A DNA stretch of 64,000 nucleotides from Shewanella halotolerans (lineage in GTDB: Bacteria; Pseudomonadota; Gammaproteobacteria; Enterobacterales; Shewanellaceae): the NCBI RefSeq assembly GCF_019457535.1, contig NZ_CP080417.1:1240001-1304000 (forward strand), written 5' to 3'. Position numbers and translations under genes: made by a program. Positions 17,328-26,582 of this stretch are shown one piece after another. The notes beneath the pieces are model-generated. The model was not told where the DNA came from, did no database searches, and saw only the letters and a program-made list of their open reading frames with translations. Position 1 is the stretch's first letter. Every line of letters begins with the position of its first letter.

Positions 17328-18659
17328 ATGTTTCTAGCACAAGAGATTATTCGTAAAAAACGTAATGGCGAAGTGTTGTCTACCCAAGAGATCCAATTTT
17401 TCGTTCAGGGGATCACCAACAACACTGTTTCTGAAGGCCAAATCGCTGCACTGGGTATGGCGGTCTATTTCAAAGACATGAACATGGATGAACGTATTGC
17501 GCTGACTACAGCCATGCGTGACTCTGGCACCGTCCTTAACTGGAAAAACCTCGGCCTCGACGGCCCTATCATCGACAAGCACAGCACCGGCGGTGTGGGC
17601 GATGTGATCAGCCTGATGCTTGGCCCCATGGCCGCCGCCTGTGGCGGATATGTGCCCATGATCTCCGGCCGTGGCCTGGGTCATACCGGCGGAACCCTGG
17701 ATAAGTTCGATGCGATTCCAGGTTACCAGACTGAGCCAGACAGCGACCTGTTCAGAAAAGTCGTTAAAGAAGCTGGTGTTGCCATCATAGGTCAAACTGG
17801 AGACCTGGTTCCCGCCGATAAGCGCTTCTATTCTATTCGCGATAATACCGCAACCGTTGAATCCATCTCTCTCATCACAGCTTCTATTCTTTCTAAGAAA
17901 CTTGCCGCCGGTCTCGATGCATTAGCCATGGACGTTAAGGTGGGCAGTGGTGCCTTCATGCCAACTTATGAAGCCTCTGAAGAGTTGGCTCGCAGCATTA
18001 CCGCGGTAGCCAATGGTGCCGGTACCAAGACCACTGCTCTGCTGACCGACATGAACCAGGTGCTGGCATCATGTGCGGGGAACGCGGTAGAAGTGAAAGA
18101 AGCGGTGGATTTCCTGACCGGTGCATACCGTAACCCACGCTTGTATGAAGTGACCATGGGTCTGTGCGCCGAGATGTTGCAGCTAGGTGGCCTGGCCGCC
18201 AGCGAAGCCGAAGCCCGCGAGAAACTCAACCGCGTGCTGGATAACGGTAAGGCTGCCGATATCTTCGGTCGTATGATTGCCGGTCTGGGTGGTCCAGCCG
18301 ACTTTATCGAAAACTATGCTAAGTATCTGCCACAGTCGCAGATCATTCGTCCTGTATACGCCGACCGTAGCGGTTTCGCGGCCTCTATGGATACCCGTGA
18401 GCTAGGCCTTGCGGTAGTAACCCTAGGCGGTGGACGTCGTAAGCCAGGTGATGCCCTAGATTACAGTGTGGGCTTGACCCAAGTCTGTGCGCTGGGTGAT
18501 GAGATCACCTCAGATAAGCCGATTGCCATGGTACATGCGCAATCTGAAAGCGCCTTCGAAGAAGCGGCGGCAGCCGTGAAGAAAGCGATTCACATTGGCG
18601 ATGAAGCGCCAGAGAAAACACCAGAGATCTATCGTTACATTCGTCAGTCAGATCTCTAG
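17328..18659 (+). CDS. deoA: Thymidine phosphorylase
   Basis: DeoA phosphorolyses thymidine or deoxyuridine to the base plus 2-deoxyribose-1-phosphate. The 443-residue protein has the N-terminal helical domain MFLAQEIIRKKRNGEVLS, the family signature SGRGLGHTGGTLDKFDAIPG around 113-132 and the phosphate-loop DKHSTGGVGDVISL. The ATG at 17328 has GGAGG eight bases upstream; an earlier in-frame start at 17262 lies inside the inverted-repeat spacer and is not conserved sequence. It is followed after 11 bases by deoB, which takes its deoxyribose-1-phosphate product to the substrate of DeoC. Confidence 0.97.
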   Translation: MFLAQEIIRKKRNGEVLSTQEIQFFVQGITNNTVSEGQIAALGMAVYFKDMNMDERIALTTAMRDSGTVLNWKNLGLDGPIIDKHSTGGVGDVISLMLGPMAAACGGYVPMISGRGLGHTGGTLDKFDAIPGYQTEPDSDLFRKVVKEAGVAIIGQTGDLVPADKRFYSIRDNTATVESISLITASILSKKLAAGLDALAMDVKVGSGAFMPTYEASEELARSITAVANGAGTKTTALLTDMNQVLASCAGNAVEVKEAVDFLTGAYRNPRLYEVTMGLCAEMLQLGGLAASEAEAREKLNRVLDNGKAADIFGRMIAGLGGPADFIENYAKYLPQSQIIRPVYADRSGFAASMDTRELGLAVVTLGGGRRKPGDALDYSVGLTQVCALGDEITSDKPIAMVHAQSESAFEEAAAAVKKAIHIGDEAPEKTPEIYRYIRQSDL

Positions 18660-18670
18660 GAGAGTAAAAG

Positions 18671-19888
18671 ATGAAAAGAACTGTCATTATGATGCTCGAC
18701 TCTTTTGGGGTCGGTGCGGCAAAAGATGCTGAAGCCTTTGGCGACTCAGGTTCAAACACCTTCGGTCATATTGCTAAGGCATGCGCCGAAGGCAAGGCCA
18801 ACGATGGTCGTGAAGGCCCGCTTAAGCTACCTAACCTGGCCAAGCTTGGCCTGGCACTGGCAGCTAAAGAGAGCACAGGCAGCTTTGCTGAAGGCTTCGG
18901 TGACGATGTCGAAGTGATCGGTGCCTACGGTCATGCCGATGAGCTGAGCTCGGGTAAAGATACCCCGAGCGGTCACTGGGAGATGGCGGGTGTTCCCGTT
19001 TTGTATGAGTGGGGCTATTTTAGCGACCTGAAAGACTCTTTCCCTAAAGAGCTGACCGACAAGATCCTTGATCGTGCCGGTCTATCTGGCTTCCTGGGTA
19101 ACTGCCACGCCTCAGGCACGGCGATCCTCGAGGAGCTGGGCGAAGAGCATATGCGCTCTGGTCTGCCTATCTTCTACACCTCGGCGGACTCAGTGTTCCA
19201 AATCGCCTGTCACGAAGAGACATTTGGTCTGGAAAACCTCTACACCTTGTGCCAAATTGCCCGTGAAGAGCTGGAACCTTACAACATCGGCCGTGTTATC
19301 GCTCGTCCATTCGTTGGCACAGGTCCAAGCGATTTCGCCCGTACCGGTAACCGTAAAGACTACGCGGTTGAGCCACCATCAAAGACGGTTCTCGATAAGC
19401 TTAAAGAGGCCGGTGGTGAGGTGGTTAGTGTGGGTAAGATTGCCGATATCTATGCGCACTGCGGTATCACCAAGAAGGTGAAGGCCACTGGTTTGGAAGC
19501 TTTGTTCGATGCGACCCTGGAGCAGGTGAAGCAAGCGGGTGACCGAACTATCGTGTTCACTAACTTCGTCGATTTCGACTCTCATTACGGCCACCGCCGT
19601 GACATCGCCGGTTATGCCCGCGCGCTGGAGTACTTCGACAGCCGTCTGCCAGAGATGTTGGCGCTGCTGGGTGAAGAGGATCTGCTGCTGCTGACCGCAG
19701 ACCATGGTTGCGACCCAACCTGGCAGGGTACAGACCACACCCGTGAGCGCGTGCCTGTACTTGCCTATGGCGCGGGTCTAGCACCTGGTTCACTGGGTCG
19801 TCGTAACAGCTTCGCCGATATCGGCCAGAGCATTGCGAGCTACTTCGGTCTAGAGCCTATGGAATACGGCGAGTCATTCGTCGCCTAG
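18671..19888 (+). CDS. deoB: Phosphopentomutase
   Basis: DeoB interconverts (deoxy)ribose-1-phosphate and -5-phosphate, linking DeoA/DeoD to DeoC. The 405 residues are of the alkaline-phosphatase superfamily: the metal/nucleophile region MMLDSFGVGAAKDAEAFGDSGSNT at the start, ELSSGKDTPSGHWEMAG near 92-108, NFVDFDSHYGHRRD and LLLTADHGCDPTWQGTDHTRE near 340-360. AGGAG lies immediately upstream of the ATG and the gap after deoA is 11 bp, so the two are co-transcribed. Full length. Confidence 0.97.
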   Translation: MKRTVIMMLDSFGVGAAKDAEAFGDSGSNTFGHIAKACAEGKANDGREGPLKLPNLAKLGLALAAKESTGSFAEGFGDDVEVIGAYGHADELSSGKDTPSGHWEMAGVPVLYEWGYFSDLKDSFPKELTDKILDRAGLSGFLGNCHASGTAILEELGEEHMRSGLPIFYTSADSVFQIACHEETFGLENLYTLCQIAREELEPYNIGRVIARPFVGTGPSDFARTGNRKDYAVEPPSKTVLDKLKEAGGEVVSVGKIADIYAHCGITKKVKATGLEALFDATLEQVKQAGDRTIVFTNFVDFDSHYGHRRDIAGYARALEYFDSRLPEMLALLGEEDLLLLTADHGCDPTWQGTDHTRERVPVLAYGAGLAPGSLGRRNSFADIGQSIASYFGLEPMEYGESFVA

Positions 19889-19894
19889 GCAATA

Positions 19895-19915
19895 AGGATG
19901 ACTTAAGGTCATCCT
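19895..19915 (+). terminator. Hairpin in the deoB-deoD spacer
   Basis: AGGATGAC and GTCATCCT close a short TTAAG loop seven bases after deoB. No T-run follows, so it is more likely an mRNA processing or stability element than a full terminator; deoD is 82 bp further on. Confidence 0.45.
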
Positions 19916-19997
19916 GCTACAATATTATGATTTGGTGGCTTAAATTGGGCCACCGCTACTAGAAAAAGACTTAAGTCTAAAAATAGGGGTTATATAG

Positions 19998-20708
19998 ATG
20001 GCTACACCACACATTAATGCAGTCGACGGTGCATTCGCTGATACAGTGTTATTCCCAGGCGACCCGCTACGTGCTAAATACATTGCAGAAACTTTCCTTG
20101 AGAACGTTGAGCAAGTCACCGACGTACGTAACATGCTAGGTTTCACAGGTACTTACAAAGGCGTTCGTATCTCTGTTATGGGTTCAGGCATGGGTATCCC
20201 TTCTTGCTCTATCTATGCGACTGAGCTGATCAAAGACTACGGCGTGAAAAACCTGATCCGCGTGGGTACTTGTGGTGCGATCAGCACAGACGTTAAAGTG
20301 CGCGACGTGATCATCGGTATGGGTGCTTGTACCGATTCTCAAGTTAACCGTCTACGTTTCAAGGGCCAAGACTTCGCTGCTATCTGTGACTACAGCCTGT
20401 TGAGCGCAGTGGTTAAGGCAGCCGAAGAGAAGGGTACTAAGTACCGCGTTGGTAACGTATTCTCTGCCGACCTGTTCTACACGCCAGATCCAGAAATGTT
20501 CGACGTGATGGAAAAGATGGACGTGCTAGGCGTTGAGATGGAAGCCGCTGGTCTATACGGCGTTGCTAAAGAGTTTGGTGCTAAGGCACTATGTGTGGTG
20601 ACAGTATCTGACCATATCCGTACCGGTGAGAAGACCTCTTCTGACGAGCGTCAAACTACCTTCAACGAAATGATCGAAATGACACTGGAAGCGGCAATTA
20701 CTCTGTAA
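19998..20708 (+). CDS. deoD: Purine nucleoside phosphorylase (DeoD type)
   Basis: DeoD phosphorolyses purine (deoxy)nucleosides to base and (deoxy)ribose-1-phosphate. The 236-residue protein is the hexameric bacterial type: ATPHINAVDGAFADTVLFPGDPLRA at the N-terminus with the phosphate-site Arg, MGSGMGIPSCSIYATEL near 64-80, LIRVGTCGAI, EMEAAGLYGVAKEFGA near 178-193 and TVSDHI with the catalytic Asp. AGGGG lies upstream of the ATG. It ends the deo cluster and is followed by a strong terminator. Confidence 0.97.
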   Translation: MATPHINAVDGAFADTVLFPGDPLRAKYIAETFLENVEQVTDVRNMLGFTGTYKGVRISVMGSGMGIPSCSIYATELIKDYGVKNLIRVGTCGAISTDVKVRDVIIGMGACTDSQVNRLRFKGQDFAAICDYSLLSAVVKAAEEKGTKYRVGNVFSADLFYTPDPEMFDVMEKMDVLGVEMEAAGLYGVAKEFGAKALCVVTVSDHIRTGEKTSSDERQTTFNEMIEMTLEAAITL

Positions 20709-20730
20709 TTATCACGCGAGTGTTTAATAA

Positions 20731-20757
20731 AAACGGGCCAATTGGCCCGTTTTTTTA
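20731..20757 (+). terminator. deoD terminator
   Basis: AAACGGGCCAA and TTGGCCCGTTTTTTT form a nearly loop-less strong intrinsic terminator that closes the deo cluster. Confidence 0.92.
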
Positions 20758-20873
20758 TGTCTGTTCCAAGGGTTCTCTGACCAGGGCTTTCCTCTGTCTA
20801 AGACTTTCCTCTGTCTAAACCTGGCTTATGTTGAGCGCGAGTCTTGTCTTTGCCCTTTGCCCGGGACGGCTTC
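20758..20873. repeat. Short spacer with a 17-bp direct repeat
   Basis: CTTTCCTCTGTCTAA occurs twice in tandem between about 20788 and 20821 in the deoD-smp spacer. No gene is seen here. Confidence 0.5.
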
Positions 20874-21608
20874 TTAATTGCCTTGTTTCTTATCACTGGC
20901 TGCATCAGGGGCTGAGTCGTCGCTCTCCTGCGCGTCATCCGCTCCCAGGGTGGCGGCGATTTTCTTACCGATTTTGCTCTTGGTCTTGCGACGCTCGAAG
21001 TCGGCCCGTTTAAAGGAGAGAGCGCGAGAGAGCAGCATGCCGATGAGGCCTGCGATGATCAACATCATCTGCTGCTGTTCCATGTTGAGCTGATGCGCCT
21101 CCTTGATCTCATTGAAGAAGCGCTGCGGCACCAGACGTACCTCTATGTAACCCAGGTTCTTATCATCCTGCAGCACCGCCTCTACATAGGGCGGGTAAGG
21201 AGCTAGCAGGGCCTTTAGCTCTTCCGACTCAGGTTCCAGCTGCTCGTCGGTGACGCTCTGGGCAAATGCTAGGCGTTGTCCCTTCTCGCTGAATATGGTG
21301 GCCGACATCACCTTAGGGTCCAGCACCAGGGCGCTGGTGAGCCATTGTAGCTGCTCATCGTTTTGCAGCTGCAGCGCCGGGGCGGCGCCATAGGCGGTCT
21401 GCTGCACTAATAATCGTGCCATCTTTTGGGTTTGGGACTTTAGAAGCTGCTGACCTTGTAGTAGGCTAGTTTCCCATAATTGGAACAGGCCCACCATGAG
21501 GGCGACCGCCACGGCAATCTGCAACAGTCGCGTCAGCCTCTGGGTCTTTTTGAGTCCTTTAAGAAAAAACACTTTGTACCTGAAGATGATAAGGGTTTTA
21601 TTAATCAT
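20874..21608 (-). CDS. smp: Smp/YtjB-type membrane protein
   Basis: A 244-residue membrane protein resembling the Smp (YtjB) family, whose gene sits divergently beside serB in E. coli. A first helix (about 31-47, IAVAVALMVGLFQLWE) is followed by a periplasmic domain (about 50-165), a second helix (about 178-195, MLIIAGLIGMLLSRALS) and a basic then acidic, low-complexity cytoplasmic tail (SKIGKKIAATL, then DDAQESDDSAPDAASDKKQGN). The molecular function is unknown; it was named as a virulence-associated membrane protein. The exact start is uncertain, since the first 20 residues are weakly constrained. The spacer to serB is only 42 bp, so the promoters must overlap. Confidence 0.75.
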   Translation of the reverse strand: MINKTLIIFRYKVFFLKGLKKTQRLTRLLQIAVAVALMVGLFQLWETSLLQGQQLLKSQTQKMARLLVQQTAYGAAPALQLQNDEQLQWLTSALVLDPKVMSATIFSEKGQRLAFAQSVTDEQLEPESEELKALLAPYPPYVEAVLQDDKNLGYIEVRLVPQRFFNEIKEAHQLNMEQQQMMLIIAGLIGMLLSRALSFKRADFERRKTKSKIGKKIAATLGADDAQESDDSAPDAASDKKQGN

Positions 21609-21650
21609 AATGGATTATCTTCTAACCCGATACCCGGAGACGCATTACTA

Positions 21651-22634
21651 ATGGCAAATCAGCAACAAAATCCTCTGTTTTCATGGCTCTATGATGAGGT
21701 TAGTGCGAGTCTTACCCTGGATGGCTGTCAGCTTACACGCCATGAGGAAGCGAGCGGCCCCAACGCTGATTTACGCCTGCGCCTGGTCTATCAGGGCTCT
21801 CAGTGCCAGGCGATTATCGCCGAGCAGCTGTTGTCCTCTGCGGCGTCTGTGAGCATCGCCCTTATCACCCGCCAAAACGATCTTACCTGTATCGAGCTCT
21901 GCCTCGACAAGCAGGCGGGGCAGCAAGTCTGCGATGCACTCGGCGAGCGAGACGATATCGAGCTGCTGCATATTGGCGCTGAGCAGCCTAGGCTGGATAG
22001 ACCCGGGCTACTCGTGATGGACATGGACTCGACGGCGATTCAGATAGAGTGCATCGACGAGCTGGCGGCCATGGCCGGCGTTGGCGAGGCGGTGGCCGAG
22101 GTTACCGAGCGCGCCATGCAGGGCGAGCTGGATTTCGAGCAGAGCCTGCGTGAGCGGGTGGCCAAGCTGGCGGGCGCCGATGCCAGTATCATAGATACCC
22201 TGTGTAGCAAGCTGCCGCTGATGCCGGGGCTAGAGGCCATGGTAGCAGAGTTGCAGGATTATGGCTGGCGCCTGGTGTTGGCCTCTGGCGGCTTTACGCC
22301 GTTCGTTGGGCACCTCAAGCAGCAGTTAAACCTAGATGCTGCCTATGCCAACGAGCTGGTGATCGTCGAGGGTAAGCTCAAGGGAGAGGTTATCGGCACT
22401 GTGGTCGATGCCCAGTTCAAGGCCGATACCGTGCTGCGCAGCGCCGAGAGTTGGCAGATCCCTTTGGGTCAACGTCTGGCTATAGGCGATGGCGCCAACG
22501 ATATCCCCATGGTGCAGGCGGCCGACTTTGGCATCGCCTATCATGCCAAGCCTAAGCTGAAGGCGGCAGCCGATGCGGCGATTGCCAAGTTGGATCTAAG
22601 GGTACTGCCTTACATGTTGGTGAACCTGGCCTAG
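21651..22634 (+). CDS. serB: Phosphoserine phosphatase
   Basis: SerB removes phosphate from phosphoserine in the last step of serine synthesis. The 327-residue protein has an N-terminal ACT-like region and a HAD phosphatase domain with the nucleophile motif MDMDSTAIQIECIDELA (about 123-139), LASGGFTPF (motif II) and GDGANDIPM (motif III). The ATG at 21651 with GGAG upstream gives the E. coli-like length; the frame stays open another 57 codons upstream, but that stretch overlaps the opposite-strand smp gene and resembles nothing. A hairpin terminator follows. Confidence 0.95.
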   Translation: MANQQQNPLFSWLYDEVSASLTLDGCQLTRHEEASGPNADLRLRLVYQGSQCQAIIAEQLLSSAASVSIALITRQNDLTCIELCLDKQAGQQVCDALGERDDIELLHIGAEQPRLDRPGLLVMDMDSTAIQIECIDELAAMAGVGEAVAEVTERAMQGELDFEQSLRERVAKLAGADASIIDTLCSKLPLMPGLEAMVAELQDYGWRLVLASGGFTPFVGHLKQQLNLDAAYANELVIVEGKLKGEVIGTVVDAQFKADTVLRSAESWQIPLGQRLAIGDGANDIPMVQAADFGIAYHAKPKLKAAADAAIAKLDLRVLPYMLVNLA

Positions 22635-22667
22635 GCGGAATTCTCGGCCGAATCTAACACAGCATCA

Positions 22668-22695
22668 AAAGGCTCGCCTTGTGCGAGCCTTATTT
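22668..22695 (+). terminator. serB terminator
   Basis: AAGGCTCGC and GCGAGCCTT close a CTTGT loop and lead into ATTTTA, a reasonable intrinsic terminator. Confidence 0.8.
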
Positions 22696-22897
22696 TATCC
22701 CGAATATAATGGCTAATTTTTTGCCTGATCGAATCTAAAGCTCGCGTTTAAAATCACCCTTTTATCTTTGATCTTTAAGTCATAATTTTGAAACACTTGT
22801 TTAAGATGGTTTCAGGCCTGTTTGAGTCTTGTTTTTCTCTCGCTTTACTCTTGTGTTAGTCCTTTAAAGTCAGTAATTTAAATCAAATTTTACCCGG

Positions 22898-23824
22898 ATG
22901 TTTTCAGTGTCGACTCTGATCCAAGAATCACGTTTTATTCCCTATCGTCAGGGACAACTCCATCTGCGCCTGCTCAAACGGCCCGATGCCGACATGAGTC
23001 GGCCACCCATACTGATGCTTCATGGCGCCATGTCTAACGGACGCGTCTTCTACAGCGATAAGGGCAGGGGGCTCGGCTGTTATCTGGCAGAGGCGGGCTT
23101 CGTGGTCTATGTGCTCGATACCTTGGGGCGCGGTTTGAGTACACCCAAATTGAGCACAGGCGCCAGTCATGGTCAGGGGGAGGTGATCCGCGAGCAACTT
23201 CCCCTGGTGCAGCACTATATTTTGTCGCAGCATCCCGAGGCTCATAAGGTACATTGGTGCGCCCATTCCTGGGGCGGCGTGCTGATGGCCAGCGCCATCG
23301 CGCGTTTCGATTTCTTTCAGACCAGTGTCGCGTCTTTGTTAACTTTCGGCAGCAAGCGCGCCATCAAGGTGCGCTCCTTTAAGAAGTGGCTGATGGTGGA
23401 TCTTGTGTGGAACAAACTGGCGCCGGCGATTGCCGCCGGTCATGGCTATCTGGCCGCCGACCGCTGGCGCATGGGGATGGATAACGAAACCAAGGCCTCT
23501 CTGTCCCAGAGCATCGACTGGGTCAGAGGCGAGTGGATAGATCATGACGATGGCTTCGATTACGCCAAGGCGGCAAGTGCCTTAGGCGCCAAACAGGGCT
23601 GGCCTAAGACCTGGTTTATCGCAGGTAAGGGGGATCAGGTGCTGGGCAATCCTGCCGATGTGCAGCGGATGATTAAGGAGTGCCATATCAAGCCGGTGAC
23701 CTATACCTTACTCAGCAAGGCCAATGGCAACCGCCACGACTATGGCCATGCCGAAATGCTGACCCACAAGGATGCCACAGAGGATCACTTTCCTCTGGTA
23801 TTGAGCTGGTACCGCGGGCTCTAG
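22898..23824 (+). CDS. Alpha/beta-fold hydrolase
   Basis: A 308-residue serine hydrolase. Visible elements are the oxyanion strand PPILMLHGAMSNGRVF (about 36-51), the DTLGRG turn after strand 4, the nucleophile elbow CAHSWGG near 125 with Ser as nucleophile, a late acid in FIAGKGDQVLG and a C-terminal His in the NRHDYGHAEML segment. There is no signal peptide, so it is cytoplasmic. The substrate cannot be told; such proteins include esterases and lipases. It stands alone, 263 bp after serB and convergent with the PilZ gene downstream. Confidence 0.8.
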   Translation: MFSVSTLIQESRFIPYRQGQLHLRLLKRPDADMSRPPILMLHGAMSNGRVFYSDKGRGLGCYLAEAGFVVYVLDTLGRGLSTPKLSTGASHGQGEVIREQLPLVQHYILSQHPEAHKVHWCAHSWGGVLMASAIARFDFFQTSVASLLTFGSKRAIKVRSFKKWLMVDLVWNKLAPAIAAGHGYLAADRWRMGMDNETKASLSQSIDWVRGEWIDHDDGFDYAKAASALGAKQGWPKTWFIAGKGDQVLGNPADVQRMIKECHIKPVTYTLLSKANGNRHDYGHAEMLTHKDATEDHFPLVLSWYRGL

Positions 23825-23861
23825 TGAAGATCAAAATGGCGCAGGTTTATAGCGCCGGCAG

Positions 23862-26252
23862 TTACGCTTTCTGTTGCTCAAGCAGCTCTGGATAGCGCAG
23901 CATCACCTCGTCTGTAATATCCAGCAGCTCGCCCACGCCTATGATGTGCCACATCAGTTGTTCCAGCTTCTTGGCCTTGTGCTGGGCATGTAGGCCAATA
24001 TATTCCAGTTCACGCTTGATATAGTTGATATCAGGCTTACCAGCAGCGCCGCGGTAGACGCGAAGCGCCATGAAGCGCCCCAGGTTCTGGCTCTGCCGTA
24101 TGAAGTGTAGCTGGGCCTGTTGTTCGCCAATCTCCCTTGGCTTCACGCATTTTATCTTGATGCGTCCCTGAGACTGGCGGGAGATCTGCACATAGGTCTC
24201 GAAAAACTCGAGTCCGTGTTGTGGCTTCATCTGACGGATAGGGGTGATGAAATCCTCTTTGAGGCGCCCCTTGTCCAGTAGGGCACTGAGGTCGTATTTC
24301 AATGCCTCCTGGGTGGTCGCCGCGAAGAGATCGGCGATGGCATTGGAATGTTTGCTCACCCCTAATACGCTGAGTTTGGCCGATTTTGCCGTCTTCTCTA
24401 TGAAGTAAGGGACGGAAGCCAAGTCGCGCATCAGCAAGTTCTTCAGCCCGTCCGAGAGCTCCTTCATGTCGCTGTTGGCCTCGGTCAGCTTTCTCAGTTT
24501 GTCGCGGTTGGCCTCGATGAGGCGGCTGAGGAAGGCGACGCCGACATGGGGCGTGTGGCCGACCATGGCGGCAAGGTGTATGGTGACGCCATTTTTGCGG
24601 GTGCGGATAAGCCGATAGGGCAGCTGCGCCAGCCGCGTCTTACCCGCCAGATGTTGCAGCTTGGGAAAGGCCACCATCACAGGGGCCGTGGTATCTAAGT
24701 TCGCTGGCTCATCCAGGGTGACTTGCAGCCCCTTGCCCGAGATATCTAAGGTGAAACCGTGGTGTGTCTGTTTGCCCTGGCTGACGGTGACCAGCGTCTT
24801 GAAGGAGAAGCGCGCCTCGTTGCGCCGCTCGGTAAATTGTAGCGACAACAACTTGATCTGATCTTCCAGCAGCTTCTCCTGTCCGAAGCGTTTAAGCTCG
24901 TTGGCCTGATGGCCTTTGGCATCCCAAGCCTCATATTGCGGCAGCACCTCTTCGTTGGTGAGATCGATCAGCTGCAGCACATGGGTGAAGCACTTGAGCT
25001 GGGCCTCGGTCAGCGAGGCGTAATAGCTGGAGTCACCGGGTAACACACTGGATTTATAGGAGATCTCATGGTCTATCTCATGACAGGCCAGCTTGAATAT
25101 GCGCCAACTGGCCTTGGTGGCACCAAAGCGCAGGAAGAGGCCGAGCATATCGCTCTGTTTTAGCTCGGCCAGGCTGGCGGAATAGAAGAAGATCGCCCCC
25201 TGTGCCTGAAAGGTAAAGCAGAAAAATAGGTTATGATCCGGGTCTTGAGGCGCATTAAACAGGGCCTGTAACCGCTCATGGGTCAACATGCTGCCGAGCT
25301 GGCTGACCGACTTCTCATCGACAAAATACTGTTGCAGCTTCTGATTGTCGCGGCTCAGTAGCTTGTGGGTGATGCGATGCTGGCCGTCCTTAAACTCCAC
25401 ATACAGCGGCAGGTGCGGCAGATGGGGCAGATAGTGACGCTCGAAACCCAGTCCTGTGGCGGCGACCAGTATGTCGTTGATATCCACCTTGTAGCGAAAC
25501 TTGTAGCCCTGGATCAGGTTGGCCAGCATGTCAGAGAGGGCATCGCTGCCGCCGACGCGTTTGAGGCGCATCCAGCTGAACTCGTGATTGCTCTCGACAT
25601 CGACCACCTGATACTCCACCCCTTTCTGCAGGTCATCGAAATAGTATTCGGCGCTCAGTTCCAGCAGCTTGACGATAAGCGGCTGCTCTGGGTTGAGGCC
25701 GTGATCGGCTGGCAGGCGAATGCGGGCGCCGCCGACTGAGAGGTCGACCGTGATCCCTTTCACCTCGCTACGCCCCGGTTGTAGCACGCCGATGCGGATC
25801 GCATAGTTCATCCGCTCTTCGGCGCGATTGAAGTAGCTGCCTAAGATGGCGCCGCTGGCCACATAGGGGGTGAGGGCGGTGTCGGCCCCTTGGTCGCCTT
25901 CGCGCGCCCTTTGCCGGCGCAGTTTATGACCCTCGATCACCTGTTCGTATACGCCAAGGGTGTACTGCCCCTGATACAGGGCCAGGGCCTGAATAAAGTT
26001 TTCTTTCGCCGGGGCATCGATAAAGTGAGTCTGGGCGCCGCTGCTAAAGGGCGCGCAGGGCAGTTCGGATCTGTCCCTGAGATCGATAACCCGGGTACAG
26101 GGAGAGGAGAGGCGGTTGAGCTCCATCTTGAGCAGAAAACGGGTCGAATTGGACTCGCCTGAGGTCAGATGTTCAAACAGCTCCTGGAAGTTGGTTTCCA
26201 TCAGCAGGGGTTTTAACTGTTCGATCAATGCCTTATGTTGCTCTAGACTCAT
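23862..26252 (-). CDS. Large protein with two PilZ domains
   Basis: A 796-residue cytoplasmic protein. Two regions carry PilZ-like c-di-GMP-binding features: about 145-240 (AIRIGVLQPGR, then GITVDLSVGGARIRLP) and about 475-560 (ERRNEARFSFKTLVTV, then GFTLDISGKGLQVTL), each with the [D/N]-x-S-x-x-G pattern; the second has the upstream RxxxR more clearly. The flanking regions are not recognised. It may be a c-di-GMP effector; with the GGDEF/EAL gene and the small PilZ gene it is one of three c-di-GMP loci in this window. It starts at an ATG and ends 37 bp from the convergent hydrolase gene, with no obvious terminator. Confidence 0.82.
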   Translation of the reverse strand: MSLEQHKALIEQLKPLLMETNFQELFEHLTSGESNSTRFLLKMELNRLSSPCTRVIDLRDRSELPCAPFSSGAQTHFIDAPAKENFIQALALYQGQYTLGVYEQVIEGHKLRRQRAREGDQGADTALTPYVASGAILGSYFNRAEERMNYAIRIGVLQPGRSEVKGITVDLSVGGARIRLPADHGLNPEQPLIVKLLELSAEYYFDDLQKGVEYQVVDVESNHEFSWMRLKRVGGSDALSDMLANLIQGYKFRYKVDINDILVAATGLGFERHYLPHLPHLPLYVEFKDGQHRITHKLLSRDNQKLQQYFVDEKSVSQLGSMLTHERLQALFNAPQDPDHNLFFCFTFQAQGAIFFYSASLAELKQSDMLGLFLRFGATKASWRIFKLACHEIDHEISYKSSVLPGDSSYYASLTEAQLKCFTHVLQLIDLTNEEVLPQYEAWDAKGHQANELKRFGQEKLLEDQIKLLSLQFTERRNEARFSFKTLVTVSQGKQTHHGFTLDISGKGLQVTLDEPANLDTTAPVMVAFPKLQHLAGKTRLAQLPYRLIRTRKNGVTIHLAAMVGHTPHVGVAFLSRLIEANRDKLRKLTEANSDMKELSDGLKNLLMRDLASVPYFIEKTAKSAKLSVLGVSKHSNAIADLFAATTQEALKYDLSALLDKGRLKEDFITPIRQMKPQHGLEFFETYVQISRQSQGRIKIKCVKPREIGEQQAQLHFIRQSQNLGRFMALRVYRGAAGKPDINYIKRELEYIGLHAQHKAKKLEQLMWHIIGVGELLDITDEVMLRYPELLEQQKA

Positions 26253-26582
26253 GGATTATATCTTTTCGACTCATAGTGGATGATGCGGCTTATCTTCTTG
26301 TGTCGGCAGCTCGGGTAAAAACTTGATAGCCTTTTGTTTATTCAGCACAATTTGCTAACGCTGCGGCGGACACTGTGGTTGAAAGCCCTAACGCCAGTGT
26401 AAGGCATTTTAGCCCCCTTGTGGGAATCATTTTAGCACTCAGCGATAGCGCGGATTAGCTTATGCGCACTACAGCCGCTCAAGATACTCATGTAGAATGC
26501 CTGCATGGAAAAGGGCCTTTCTGGTCTGCGCGAGCAGATGCAGTAGAGTCCAGACATTGATGAGATGACAAACAGTTAAGCT
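26253..26582. other. Intergenic region between PilZ gene and radA
   Basis: A 330-bp divergent spacer without a gene. A TAGAAT hexamer near 26493 could be a radA -10 sequence, but no convincing -35 is seen. No repeat or hairpin stands out. Confidence 0.5.

Noticed and set aside
21480..21650. N-terminal extension of SerB by 57 codons
   Set aside because: It lies antisense to the smp coding region and gives residues unlike any SerB; the ATG at 21651 gives normal length.
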